A DNA stretch of 64,000 nucleotides from NCBI GenBank assembly GCA_003550325.1, contig QKWP01000676.1, positions 97,408 through 161,407 of the forward strand, given 5' to 3'. Positions 33,516-45,174 of the stretch are shown here, in pieces; within the stretch, counting starts at the first letter, position 1, and each line of letters starts with the position of its first letter. The notes below the pieces were generated by a model. That model was given only the letters and a program-made list of their open reading frames with translations. It was not told the origin of the DNA and searched no databases. The DNA comes from Gigaspora rosea. Its lineage: Eukaryota > Glomeromycota > Glomeromycetes > Diversisporales > Gigasporaceae. Both the position numbers and the translations under genes were made by a program.

Positions 33516-33864
33516 TATTTATAAATCATTACGTAAACTGTATTACTTAATTTTAATAATAAAATATTCATATCAAAAATTTTCGTCCACATACCTTACC
33601 CGCCTTAACCTCTAAACATGTTGACTATGCAGATATATTCTGGAAATTCGGTTTGTTCATATAGAAATATTTATCATCAAAATCATTAATCTTTTATAAG
33701 ACATACAGAATGTCAGAATATAGATTTTTAAATCTAAAGATCATTATGATTGACAGACATATAAATCTACAATTATAAATTAAAATAGCAGTAAATTCTT
33801 TGAAAAAATTTACATAAAAATTATATATATATATATAAAAGTAGAGCTTGTACCCGTATAAGAT

Positions 33865-33940
33865 TCACCCGGGTAACCCGTTAGGCACCCCTTAATCGGA
33901 TTATAGCTATCGTTACCCGGGTAACCCGTATATCGGTAAA
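33865..33940. repeat. Left subterminal motif array of hAT-2
   Basis: ACCCGGGTAACCCG occurs twice (near 33869 and 33914), with extra ACCCG copies. The motif is palindromic around CCCGGG. It is likely a transposase binding region, by analogy with subterminal repeats of Ac. Confidence 0.6.
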
Positions 33941-34039
33941 CATGTTATTATGCGCATTAAACTAGACACGTATTACGTAGTGTATTACGTAATGTCATAT
34001 GAAAGCTTCATATAATTTTATATCGGCCTGTTTAATTAA

Positions 34040-35057
34040 TGGATAGGATTTACCTGTACTAGATCTAGTACATTGTACTAGATTTAGTACATAATTAAAC
34101 TTAATTATCTATTAATTTTTAAAATTAACTACTTAATTAAATATTTTTTAATAATATTTTAACTTATGGGCTACTTGTTTTAAAAAACTCATAGCTTTAC
34201 ATAGCTTTTTAAATTTTGTACATTTTTTTTAAAATTCGCATTTGCTAGTTTAACCTAGTTTTTAGCACATTTACTAGTAATTTTACAAAATATTTTTGAT
34301 TATAAAAAATTTTTTTACTAAATAAATTTATTTAAACTATTAATAAAATTATAAACATAAGTTTGTTAGTTATAATTTTAAAATTTTATTTAAGATTAGA
34401 TTAATATATAAGAAGTAATCTAAATTTGAAATTTTTGCTAGTAAATACTATATAACTAAAATATCCAATTTATATATAAAAATTAGATGTAATTTTTTTA
34501 AAATTTAAAGTAATATAACTTGAGATATACTAATTTAGGATTAAAAAAAAATTTGTAATTGAAATTAGATAATAAATATTTATAATTTTGATTAAGAATT
34601 TAGAAAATTTAATTAGCAAAAAATTTTTTAAACTCTAGCTAAACTCATATGGCTTACTATGTAAAGTAATAATTTGTAAAAATTTTCAAAAAAAGCTTAT
34701 AATATAAGTAATAATTTTTATAATATAACTAATAATAATATTTTTTTTATAACAAGCCTATACAATTTTTTATTTATTAAAACTTTTAATTTGCCAAATA
34801 TATTAATAAATTATAATTATAACTGACTTTACAAATGTACGAAATCTAGTACATTAGAAATCACAAAAAATACAATATATAAAAAAAATTTTTTTATAAA
34901 AATTTTATTATTAATTTAAAAAACAATACTGCTAAACTATTTTTGAATACTTATTAGATTTTTGTATATAAAAAAAATTAAGCTATTAATTTTTTTAAAT
35001 TTTTAATGCATTTTTTAAAATGTACTATATTTCGTACAAAAGGGTAAATCCAATCCA
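34040..35057. mobile_element. piggyBac-like MITE with TTAA flanks, nested in hAT-2
   Basis: The left end TGGATAGGATTTACC (34040) and the right end, inward from 35057, TGGATTGGATTTACC are inverted. TTAA lies at 34036-34039 and 35058-35061. Subterminal palindromes GTACTAGATCTAGTACA and GTACTAGATTTAGTACA resemble those in the element at 10857-11843. The interior is almost pure A and T. Confidence 0.68.
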
Positions 35058-35334
35058 TTAATATATACATGTATTTTTTATTTATAGATATTACTTTTTA
35101 AACAGATAAATAAACATAAGTTTAGTTAAATAACTAAAAGCAATATTGAATTAAAAAGATATGTAACCCGTTAAAGTTGTATTGTAAAATAGGTAGTAAA
35201 TCCAACCTCAATATAACATTATGCGTTACGACACCCTACAAAGGATCCTGGCCCATATATTTTTTTTTAATTTTAATCACTAATTGCTTTATTTATTTTA
35301 GTATCGTTATGCTACTATATGCCCGCTCGCGTTT

Positions 35335-35445
35335 TGTCGTCATGCATAAAATCGTTATGCATAAAATCGTTATGCATAAAATCGTTACACATATGATCGG
35401 TATGCATAAAATCGTTTCACATAAGATCGTTATGCATAACGTTGT
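35335..35445. repeat. 15-bp minisatellite ATGCATAAAATCGTT
   Basis: About seven units of 15 bp with variants (ACACATATGATCGGT, CACATAAGATCGTT). It lies within hAT-2, upstream of the transposase. Because 15 is a multiple of three it reads as a repeated MHKIV peptide, which I regard as incidental. Confidence 0.85.
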
Positions 35446-35766
35446 TTCTTTTCTAAGGGTATATCAAATTTAATGATAAATAGTTCAATGATAAATTGTT
35501 TCATAATTGCAGAGGAGTAAAAAACTAGAAAAAAGAGAGTTAGAGTATTAGTAACTGAAATTTGTATAAAAAGACATGTAAAAAAACTTGGTAGAGATAT
35601 ATTTTGAACGCCTCTAATACTTATCTTTCAATAAAGCCTATATTCTCTTAAAACTCGTACTTGACATATTGTTAATTGAGCAATTCAATTACAAAATCAT
35701 AATTTTAAAATTACATAACTCTTATATTACTTTCATCATATAATTTAACCTTGTATTCAACTAAAA

Positions 35767-37993
35767 ATGGATTCCCAAGAATCTAGTGCAAGCTTTCAAG
35801 AAAATACATATATATATGAAAGTACTAGCGATGATAATAGTAATAATATAAGTTCTTCTGCAAGCACATCGACCAGTACTAAAAAAAAGAGAGGCAGAAA
35901 TAAATCAAGTTTCGTATGGAAGCATTTTAAGGTAATTGGAGCTAAAGATGTATGTCAAGTCATGATTAAAAAAAATGGAATAGAAAAAAAATGTAATACA
36001 GAATATTTTCATGATAATTCAACATCAAATATGATCGCTCACTTACAATCATCACATAATATCGTGGATAGCAAAAACTAAAGATCGAAATACAAAAAAA
36101 ACAACAAACTACATTACCTGAAATGATTAAATCTAACACCTCACACAAAGGTAATAGAAGAAAAGAAATTATTAAAGGAGTTATCGAATGGATTCTTCTT
36201 GACAATCAACCTTTATCAGCACCAAGAAAAAAAGGATTTCATCGCATGATGGAAATAATTGATCCCAAATTTTGCCCTCCTTCTAATAAATTAATAAAAA
36301 ATGAAATAATGTTATATTATTTGAGAAATGTAGATCTTCTTCGACAAGAAATTGCATTTTCGTGCGAAACTGCTGCAATAACAGCAGATTTATGGACTTC
36401 ACGCAATAATCAGGGTTATATTGGAGTTACTTGTCACTGGGTAACTCCTAATTGGTCACTCTATAGTGTGTTATTGTGTTGCGAAAAATTACCATACCCC
36501 CATACTGCTGAGTCTATTCATCAATTTCTTCTAAATAAATGCACTGAATTTAATCTTGAAGGTAAGATTGTATGTGCTGTTACTGATAATGGTACTAACA
36601 TGATTAAGGCTATGCAATTATGGAATGTTGTAAGACTTCCATGTGCTGCGCACACTTTGCAATTGACAGTGAATTTTGCTTTGCAAAAAATTCATCCACA
36701 AACCAAAAAAATAAAAAAATTAGTTAATTTTTTTAGCCCATCAAAACAACAAGAAAGGTTAGAAAAAGCCCAAATAATGGTCATGGAACGGGATTGTTTG
36801 TCTTTATCCAGTTCAATTGATAATGAGGTTTATTTTGAAGAAGAAGAGGCAGGTAAAATTGATGATGGTGATAGTATAGAATTTGAGGAGCAATTAAGTG
36901 AAAATATTATTACTAAACCTCTTCGTCCAATTAAAGATTGTCCAACAAGGTGGAATTCTAAATATCAGTCTTGGAAAAGACTATTAAAATTAAAAGATGC
37001 AATTATTTGGTTAGAGGCTAATTTAAATATTTCCCGAAATTTGGATGTCAAAAAAGATGGAAAAAAACTTAGTCGCTATTTACCTAATGAAAATGAATGG
37101 GCACTAATTGAAGAATTGGTTAAGATCTTTGAGCCATTCGATCAAGCAACTGAAACATTCAGTGCTGAAAAGTACCCTACACTATTAGTTGTATATCCTA
37201 TTACTGAACTCTTAAAATTTCAGTTCGCAATAGACCCAAATCAGCCATTAGTCGAAGATAACCTTAATGAAGAATGTGGTAAATTTATTATTTTTGTCTT
37301 AATGCTATTAATTTGTTTTAAGTAATTTAAAATATTAATATTTAAAATTACTATTATTTAGAATCAATAGATAGTAATAGTGATAGTGAAAATGAAGAAA
37401 AAGATTACTATCAAAATACCTTTGATGTTCAATTAACAATTGCTCAAGTTAAGCAAGCAATTTATAATTCACTTTGGAACTATTGGGGAGATCAAAAATA
37501 TACTGGCCTTCTAGCAACCTTACTAGATCCACGACTCAAAAAGATGCGTCCTTGGCCTGACTATATAAAAAAAAAAGCAATTAAAGTATGCCGTGAGGAA
37601 TTTAATAATATTGCTAGTGAACAACCTATACAAATCGCATCTTCCAATATTACTTCACCCACCAATTACTTTGCATCGATCTTTGATAATGACAGTGATA
37701 ATAATAATAATACATCTATTAGTGAACTAGACAAATATTTAGATGTTAGTAAAGTGCCTGTTGCATCACAAGCAACACAGCCTTTATTATGGTGGAAAGA
37801 ATGAGAAAAAGAATTTCCAAATTTAAGCAAAATGGCAAAAAAATATTTATCAATTCCGGCCACTTCAGTGCCAAGCGAACGCTTATTCTCAGACATGGGT
37901 AACCAAGTAACCCCCAAACAGACAAGTCTTGACCCAAAGTCTGTTTCACAGATTTTATTTCTTAAAAGAAATAATAATATTATTAGTATTTAA
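35767..37993 (+). pseudogene. BED-type hAT transposase pseudogene, one intron
   Basis: The N-terminal piece (35767-36081) has a Ser-rich leader and a BED zinc finger (FVWKHFKVIG, C...C...H....H ending HLQSSHNI). A one-base frameshift near 36075 leads into the main frame (36123 onward). That frame has ITADLWTS and CAVTDNGTNM (the first two catalytic aspartates), LPCAAHTLQL, and KDCPTRWNS. A GT..AG intron (37279-37361) joins LNEEC to ESIDSNSDS. After WWKE a TGA (37802-37804) sits where the family has Trp. Then come the dimerisation block YLSIPATSVPSERLFS and a stop at 37991-37993. It needs only two or three repairs relative to an intact enzyme, so it died recently. Confidence 0.88.
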
Positions 37994-38528
37994 TTACAAT
38001 TTTCACTTTTGAATTTAGAATTAGTAAATACCTTGCTCTTTAGTGCATATTTATTTTTTTTATGTTTTATATTTTATGCGATTCTAGATAGATTTTTCTT
38101 TTCATGTTCGTTTATATAAATATGTATTTGGATCTTTCTAATAAATTAAACTGGGCATATAATATTACACATTAAGGGTAGAATGTGCTCTATAGTTGAT
38201 ATTATGTGTAAGAACTATTATATATAAAAAGGCAGGTTTATATAATACTTTTAAAATAAGTGGTTCGAAATGAAAATTATATATCCTGATAAAATTTTAT
38301 AAGTATTAAAATTAGAGATCGATTTACAGTACTTAAAAAAAAATTACATACTCTTTTGTACTAATATATTCACATCTTTATTATATAAACAAAGCTAAGC
38401 CATAAACCGAGCAGAGCGTAAAGTTAAGTCACACCTTACTAAACCATAATTAAACCATTACGATTATTTTAGTGAAACAGATCTGATAACTTCACACTAA
38501 AAATAGTGCATCACACAATACGTCTCAT

Positions 38529-39069
38529 TGGGGTATTCTGTCAACTATAAGTATTTTCAAATATACTTTTATAACCAACAAAAGCTGAACTTGGGTTTTG
38601 TTGAAAAAAAGTATATTTGAAAATACCTTATGTAAATCATCAAACCTATATATGGTACCATATGAAAATTAACTAGTAACGATTTTTTTCGAGATAGCGA
38701 TCGAATTATTTATCACTTTCAATAGTAAGAAATTGACTTGCATGCTTTTAGATGTTTAGAGTGAATCGCTTTACTTTTTTCGATGATTTTAATATAAATC
38801 TATTCCTAAACACTTTTACAAATTTTTTAACGTAACTTTGTTATAAAAGGTGTTTAAGTATCAATTTATGTTAAAATAATTGAAAAGTAAAGCTATTCGC
38901 TCTAGACATCTAAAAACATACAAGTCATTCCTTACTATTAAATTATATATAAAAAGTGATAAATAATCCCAGCCACTCACTATCTTGATCACTATCCTGT
39001 TCATTAAATTCTTTCATATAATACTATATATAGTATAGTTTTGTCAAACATTGTTGATCGAATACCCCA
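38529..39069. mobile_element. Foldback element with 9-bp target duplication (Mutator-like)
   Basis: TGGGGTATTC at both ends (38529 and inward from 39069) is flanked by an identical ACGTCTCAT at 38520-38528 and 39070-39078. Nine-base duplications are typical of Mutator-like elements. A second inner palindrome (38706-38967, about 95-bp arms meeting near 38836, including CTTTTAGATGTTTAGAGTGA) makes most of it self-complementary. It is non-coding and nested in hAT-2. Confidence 0.8.
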
Positions 39070-39102
39070 ACGTCTCATGTGTTACATAGGGATTAGCATT
39101 AG

Positions 39103-39190
39103 CAAACTGGGTCAACTGGGTCACCTGGGTAACCCAGATTTTTAAAACAATCCGGTTTGTGACCTGGTAATAATCTGCTAAATGGCCAGG
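39103..39190. repeat. Right subterminal motif array of hAT-2
   Basis: AACTGGGTCAACTGGGTCAC and CTGGGTAACCCAG are followed by spaced CCGG/ACCTGG motifs up to the right terminus. These resemble in part the left array of the same element (GGGTAACCC shared). Confidence 0.6.
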
Positions 39191-39237
39191 TTATCCGGAA
39201 TTTGAAATTTATTTCGGGTACAACCTCTATATAAAAG

Positions 39238-39555
39238 CAAATAAAAAAAATATAGATTTTTGAAATAAAAATAGGTATATATTTCATAATTAGCTATATA
39301 TAAAAATTTGTAATAAAAATATCCTGCGCCAGCGCCATTGGGTATTGGCGGAAATTTTGTTTCCGCTTACACACATACGGATCAAGATATTTTATATATC
39401 GTGATCTTGAAATAGTGATCAGGAATTTCAAAACTAATAATACTGAAGAAAGTTATAAAAAAAACTTATTTTATAATTTTATTACTGGCAATTTAATTTA
39501 TACAAAGAAAATCTATTACATCATTATTATCAGAAATTAAAGGGTTTAAATAAGT
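39238..39555. other. Spacer, nothing recognised
   Basis: AT-rich, with one GC-richer stretch (CCTGCGCCAGCGCC near 39324) and a short GATCAAGAT/ATCTTGA hairpin near 39380. No gene is supported. Confidence 0.35.
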
Positions 39556-39559
39556 ATCA

Positions 39560-39895
39560 CCATAAGTATCTGAATTATGATAAAATCATTAGAATACTTT
39601 TGGACAATGATTGCACTATGATTCCACCATCCTTACTACAAAATTGGATAATATCTCCAATATTTGCATTATCTTCTAAACATACTGGTTATTCAAAATA
39701 TTGAAAATATATAATTTCCTGACATGCAGTACCATAAAATATCTTTTTATAAGCCATCATTTTTTTAGTTACATTTTGATTTAAAATATATAGATAGTCA
39801 GAATTGTGAGATTTACAAAATTTATTTGCATAAGTTATGCTACATTCCTCTTGTATGTAAGAGGTGCCATGAACATTTTTGTTGACAAAAATTCA
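39560..39895 (-). pseudogene. Decayed reading frame of unknown family
   Basis: The minus strand from about 39895 reads for about 70 codons without a stop (IFVNKNVHGTSYIQEEC, then NKFCKSHNSDYLYILN, then GTACQEIIYFQYF). After one stop it continues with LEDNANIGDIIQFCSKDGG and IIVQSLSKS. The composition is protein-like and several Cys are present, but I cannot name the family. It has no start codon context and no neighbours that help. Confidence 0.35.
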
Positions 39896-39899
39896 ATTT

Positions 39900-41025
39900 G
39901 ATACAAGTACTAATCAACAATAATTATTCACTTCCCAAAAAATCAAAAATTCATTGAGTATTTATTTGAGGACATATAGAAAAGTTTGTTCCAAGTTAAT
40001 AAAGAGCAATTATGATTGTTAGACAAAACCTCAAGGTTTCACTAAACCTAGCTTCATTTTGTTAACTAAAATAACGAATAACAAAACTGATTAAAGGTAA
40101 CAAAACTCATGAAAGATGATGAAATTGACAAAACTGCAAAGGGTGGCAAAATTAATAAAAGATGAAGAAACAAGTTATATAATAAACAAGTGTAAGTATG
40201 GGTGTTGATGGCTCCCTACATTTTATTTTATATAAGACTAAAATTTTTAATAAAAAATTTACTAATAAGAATTAATAACATAATTCAGTATTTTGATTAA
40301 AAAAAATATTGCTAGCCTATTAGCTAAATTGACTAGAATAAACAACTTTTTATCAACAAATTAGCACAGAATAAATTAATAAAAGGTACTAATATTGTTT
40401 TTAGATAATTATTGTTACATTTGCCTGTAAAATTAACCTAATAAGAAACTTAATAAGAAGTGGCCTATGAAGAAGTTAATGAGAAACATGAGTTATAGCA
40501 TGTTATAAATTATGAATTTTCTGAAGCAGTGTAATATAAAATTTTATTTTTTAACTTCTGAACTTATATACTAATATTACTACTGTGAAGTCTTGAAATA
40601 GTGGGCATGGGCATCATTTCGAATCTTGGCCTGAATTAAGCTTAATTTAGGCCAAATTTTGTAATTGTGCTATTTTAAGATTTTATAGTAACAGTATTTA
40701 AAATTCCAATCAAAAAAATTTTACAAATCACATAAAATAATGAACACAGGATTTTTTGATCATCATATAGCACAGGTTAAAAAATATGTAAAGTAAATAT
40801 TTTAATTATTTTATTTCAAAAAATAAACTTATTTGTTATTTTTTTTTTTGCAAAAAATAGTATATGCTTTTTTACTATGGTTGCTGCTTTAACTATAGCA
40901 TATTTATTATAAAAGCACTAGAAAAAGAACTTTGAGTTGCTTTATATGAATCTAATTTTAAGACAAGATTTTAATTGGGCCAAAGACTTTAAATTTAAAA
41001 CAATAGGTTACTCTCTGAAAAGACA
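39900..41025. other. AT-rich spacer, nothing recognised
   Basis: Long AT-rich stretch with no supported gene. It contains weak repeats only. Confidence 0.35.
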
Positions 41026-41029
41026 AGCC

Positions 41030-42960
41030 TCTGGAATTAAAAAACGAACATGCTGATTGTCAAGCCAAAATTCAAGAATTAGAAAGACAAATATTTATTA
41101 AAGTAATACAATTTATATTTTAATGCTCAAATATTATATTGCTAATGTGCCTTTCTTCCATTTTAAAACAAGATATATAATAAATGCTAGTTTCAAAATT
41201 CACAATCCAAATACCCCAATGAATCTTAGCCTAGTGAAATTATCAAGTTTATTAAAAAAATATATATAAGAATATCTACAAAGAAAAGGATATCAATAGA
41301 AGAGCTGCTAGGGAACTAACAGCTGGTCTATCTAAGATTTTGGATAAACACAATGCAGCTATTTTAAAAAAGATCACAAAAAAGAAATTGAGACTACATA
41401 AATAACCTTCCAAATAACAAAGCTCTAGAACTTGATAGCTTTACTTATGAGTTTTTAAAGCCTTTAAAGAGACTATAATACCAACTTTAGAGCAATTGTT
41501 TAAAGAAATATTCAAGAAAAGTACACTATCTAAATTGTAGACCAAAACATAATAACCATAGTTTCAAAAAAGTTCAAGAAGTTAAAGGAAGTAGACAACT
41601 GGTATTCTATTTTGTTTGTAAACTGTAATTACAAGATATTTATTAAAAGGTTGGTTGTTAAACTTAGTAAAATCTGTAAAAAATTAGTAGACAATCATTT
41701 GTGAGAGTTCATAGCTGGCAAATCTATAATAGACACAGCTTTAAATATTATAACAATATTAAAAAATCAAAATTATCAAATGAAATAGTACTTGCTTCTA
41801 TTTTTAAATTAAGTAAGTAAGTTATTACTTTTTATAACTCATATTAAAAAAATAAACTTTACTTCAAACTTTATAAAAATAGTTAGAAACCTTTTCACAA
41901 AACAATTAGTATATATTTCAGATACTAGTATATTATCAGAACTATTCAAAATTAACAGAGGAGTATAACAAAGGAATCTGCTATTACTCTTACTATAAAT
42001 TCTAGCATTGGAACCATATCTTTTTGCTATTAATACAAATCTAAAAGGAATTCAGATCAATAATAAGTGCTTTAAAATCACAGCTTACACTAATAATATA
42101 GAGCTCTTATATAAACTAGGATAGATTTTTCAATATTACTATATAGAAAAAATGAAAAGGTGTTAAATGCAAAAATCAATTGCAAAAAGTTAGTAATTGC
42201 CTCTTATAAGTAATACTAGAAGAATAGAGCTCAAAAAAATGGTCTATACAAAAAGTTAGAGAAGAATAAAATTGACATTTCTAGGATATATATTTTATAT
42301 TGTAGCTCAACTTAACAAAGACATCAGGCCAAAGCCATTAAAAAGAGTAAAGCAAATAATGGAGCTAATGTCCTTTAGACACCTCTTTTACAGGAAAAAT
42401 TCTGTTAGCAAAGCTTATACTTCTATTATGCATATAGTATACTACATATATACTATTTTCAAACTATTAGCAGACTGGTAAACTTAACAATTTAATATCA
42501 AAATAGATAAAAACAAATCCAAATTAATTAGCAAGACTATGAGATAGATGGGCTTAAAGCATTCATTAATAAATATATAGTAGATGCTAAACTAATATCC
42601 ATATAGACAAAGTTGCTAATATTAGACAATATATTGTCAAAAATAAAAAAAGAAAGAAGCTCCTGCAAAATATATAATAAATAGAATATAAGTATAAGAA
42701 CTGTACAAAATACTGCACCAATTAGAATAAAAGAATGGTCTAAATATTGGAAAGTTAACATCAAGGTATGGAAGAAATTGAAGGAAAAAATAAAAACAAC
42801 TACAAAAAGTGGCTATGGGTTTTAGTGAATCTAGATACCACGCAAACAAGTAGAGAAGAATATTTAGTAAGAAAAGCAATAGACTTCTTAAAAAAAAAGT
42901 TTTTGAACCAACAGCCTCACTAATAAATCAAGGGGCACATATACAATTACAAGACCTTTG
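41030..42960 (+). pseudogene. Decayed LINE reverse transcriptase relic (LINE3)
   Basis: Read through many stops, the plus strand keeps the order of LINE motifs. VNCNYKIFIKRL (near 41615) stands for the LLNCDYKI block, then comes FIAGKSIIDTALNIITIL (near 41710). RG(V)QQGNLLLLLL, ILALEPYLFAINTNLKGI (near 41960-42050) and AYTNNIELLYKLG (near 42083) follow, the last corresponding to AYADD with both Asp changed to Asn. LTFLGYIF follows. The sequence type is closer to L1/Tad-like LINEs than to LINE1 or LINE2 here. No ends or tail were found. Confidence 0.7.
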
Positions 42961-43042
42961 GGAAGAACCCAGATATCTCTTATATAGATCATAACTAGAT
43001 TTTGGTCAATTTCAATCTAATTTGCTAAAAATAACAAAAGTA

Positions 43043-43179
43043 TAGTCAGATCTCTCTAAATGCAACCTCTCTAAATACATAACCTCTCTAAATACATAGA
43101 TTGACTTTGTTTCAACTTTCAACTCTAAATGCAAGATTTTTTACTAGCCCTTCACTATGTATTTAGAGAGGTCTAATTA
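43043..43179. mobile_element. MITE of the CAGTCAGACC family, decayed ends
   Basis: The left end TAGTCAGATCTCTCTAAATG (43043) and the right end, inward from 43179, TAATTAGACCTCTCTAAATA match. TA lies on both sides (43041-43042, 43180-43181). It differs from the copy at 22020-22196 chiefly by C to T and G to A changes and an internal deletion. Confidence 0.75.
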
Positions 43180-43481
43180 TATATTTACTTAAATAATGTC
43201 TGATTTAGTAATTAGAATTGATTGATCTTTTTTTTTTTGTTAGAAGTGCCTCACTGAGAGATTCATTTTAAAAAAAAGTTCCTTCAAATTGTACTACTAA
43301 ATACAAAAATAATTGCAAAAAACTGATTTTTTACTTTCTAAATTTTAGGGTTTTTTGCTAAAATGTGTAAAGTATCTAATGCCAGAACTTTGTTACTTTT
43401 GATGAATAAGCTTGAGTAAAATAATTCTTTAGCAAATAATTTTAATTTATACGATTACATATACCGAAATATGTAGTAACC

Positions 43482-43731
43482 AGTGTTGGATAATATAGCG
43501 GTCAACCAAAAATTTGCTGTTCAAATTGGTCTGGTCAAATTGGTCAATTGGTCAAACTGGTCAAATTGGTCAAGTCTATTATATAAATATTATATATATA
43601 TTATATAATAAATTATATTTTAAATATGCTATTTGACCAATTTGACCAGTACAGGTCCTTTGACCAGACCGGTCAAATTGGTCAAATTGGTCTGGTCCAA
43701 TGGTCAAATTGGTCTGGTCAAGCCAACACTG
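43482..43731. mobile_element. hAT-type MITE built from TTTGACC motifs, perfect 8-bp duplication
   Basis: CAGTGTTGG (43482) and its inverse ending at 43731 are flanked by an identical GTAGTAAC (43474-43481 and 43732-43739). Nearly the whole 250 bp consists of GGTCAAATT-type nonamers, in one orientation on the left and mainly the same plus inverted on the right, around an AT-only centre. Confidence 0.92.
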
Positions 43732-43818
43732 GTAGTAACAACTAAAAAAAAAAACTAATTTTGGCTATAAAACTACCTACACTAAATTCTTATTCAAATA
43801 TTTCGATACACAAAAATT

Positions 43819-44008
43819 AATTGTCACGGATGATCATGAAATCGAATGATGGTACGATTTTTAAATTTTTTAGGGCCTTTTTGACAGTTTTTTTTTTATC
43901 GTGTTAGGATTTAGGTTTGGGTTATTAATAAAAGAGTATAGATGGATTTGGTAGGGCCTATATTTTCAAGTTGAGGCTCCAAAATTTCGATCATCCGGAC
44001 ATTAATTA
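43819..44008. mobile_element. MITE, also present at 63670-63902
   Basis: ATTGTCACGGATGATCATGA at the left and, inward from the right, ATTAATGTCCGGATGATCG are diverged inverted ends. The inside (TTTTTTAGGGCCTTTTTGAC, GGGTTATTAATAAAAGAGTA, TTGAGGCTCC) matches the copy at 63670-63902. Confidence 0.75.
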
Positions 44009-44334
44009 TATTTCTTGTTGTCTAAATTAGTCAACTAATGAATATCTACATTGTTGTAAACTAGTTGATTTTTTTTAGTTAATTTGCCTCACCACACGTT
44101 TTTCACAGCTATTCATAGATGGCTATCTTGGTAAATTTAATCATGTGCAAATAAATTTTTTAGTTAATTAATATCTTTATCGATAAAAGTTAGCATGCCT
44201 CCAATATGGTAAGCTGAAAATTCTAGTAGATTGGTCGGTCCGATTGACAAGGCCAAACCATATTTCCGTATGAGGCACTAATCGGATAAGTTTGCTTGGC
44301 ATATCGATATGTGGAGTTATGTACATATGTACGC

Positions 44335-45174
44335 CAAAGTTGGCGCTGAAACCCTTTTGGATTATAGCTTCCGAAACCTTATCCGAAACTCGAAACCTCA
44401 CTCGAAACCCGAAACCTCATTCGAAATTCGAATCCTCACCTGAACACCAAAAACTACCAAAACTTCCATATACATCGATTGCATTAATGTATTATATATC
44501 TCTTTCAATTATATATACATCAAATGCACTGACGTATACTATGTAGCTCCTTAAAGAATTCAATAAAATTGGAATGTCCAGCGCTATTTGGGCTGGAATG
44601 CATCCAACAAGCGTGTAGTCCTTTTTGTTGTGTACGATATGAAAGACATAATTCCGGAGTTTATATTCTGACAATCATTGCTTTTGCAAGCATCAGTTTT
44701 TTTTTTACAATATCAAGTAATAATAAGTAATAGTACGTCCATATCTACTAATGATCGAATTGATAAGTTACCGCAGAATTAGGTATCAACAGGCATCAAA
44801 TACTTATCGATTCTTCATTGGCAATTTTTGTATCGTCCTAGAATTTTGAAATCAGTTGTAATAACGGTATGATATTGAAAATAAAGTTGACCAGCTTTAA
44901 AAAGAACCCGAACAAACCGAGACAGCGAAAAAAAAATTGCCAAAAACATAAAAAATTATCTATACAATGTTATAATTTATTCAAAAATAATTTTACATTT
45001 TGGGTTCTATTTCATTAAAATGAGTAAACTTTATAATAAATTTTAAAAGCTTCAATATGATATTTTTGAGTTTCGGATTATAGTTTGGCTTTTTTCAAAA
45101 AATTCGAAACTAGTTTCGGATTAGAACCCTTCCGAAACTAGTTTCGGGTAGGTTTCGTTTCGCCTCCAACTTTG
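44335..45174. mobile_element. hAT-type MITE with CGAAAC motif arrays, perfect 8-bp duplication
   Basis: CAAAGTTGG (44335) and its inverse CCAACTTTG ending at 45174 are flanked by identical ATGTACGC (44327-44334 and 45175-45182). CGAAAC/GTTTCG motifs cluster just inside each end (44370-44440 and 45060-45160). The middle 500 bp is unremarkable and no transposase is encoded. Confidence 0.9.

Larger units (their letters stand above)
33842..39229 (+). mobile_element. hAT transposon with 8-bp target duplication, carrying nested insertions (hAT-2)
   Basis: The left end TAGAGCTTGTACCCG (33842) and the right end, inward from 39229, TAGAGGTTGTACCCG match at 14 of 15. An identical 8-bp repeat TATAAAAG flanks the element (33834-33841 and 39230-39237). 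Inside are a BED-type hAT transposase pseudogene (35767-37993), a piggyBac-like MITE (34040-35057) and a 9-bp-duplication foldback element (38529-39069). Just inside the ends lie motif arrays: CACCCGGGTAACCCG twice at left (33868-33935) and AACTGGGT/CCTGGGTAACCC at right (39103-39190). Minus the nested elements it would be about 3.8 kb. Confidence 0.88.

Noticed and set aside
35335..35445. Repeat protein with MHKIV pentapeptides, or a CRISPR array
   Set aside because: It is a 15-bp minisatellite inside hAT-2 with no spacers. The peptide repeat follows from the unit length, and no start or neighbouring domain supports a gene.
39086..39135. Left end of a further hAT element (TAGGGATTAGC)
   Set aside because: No matching right end or 8-bp repeat was found; the stretch is better explained as part of the hAT-2 right subterminal region.
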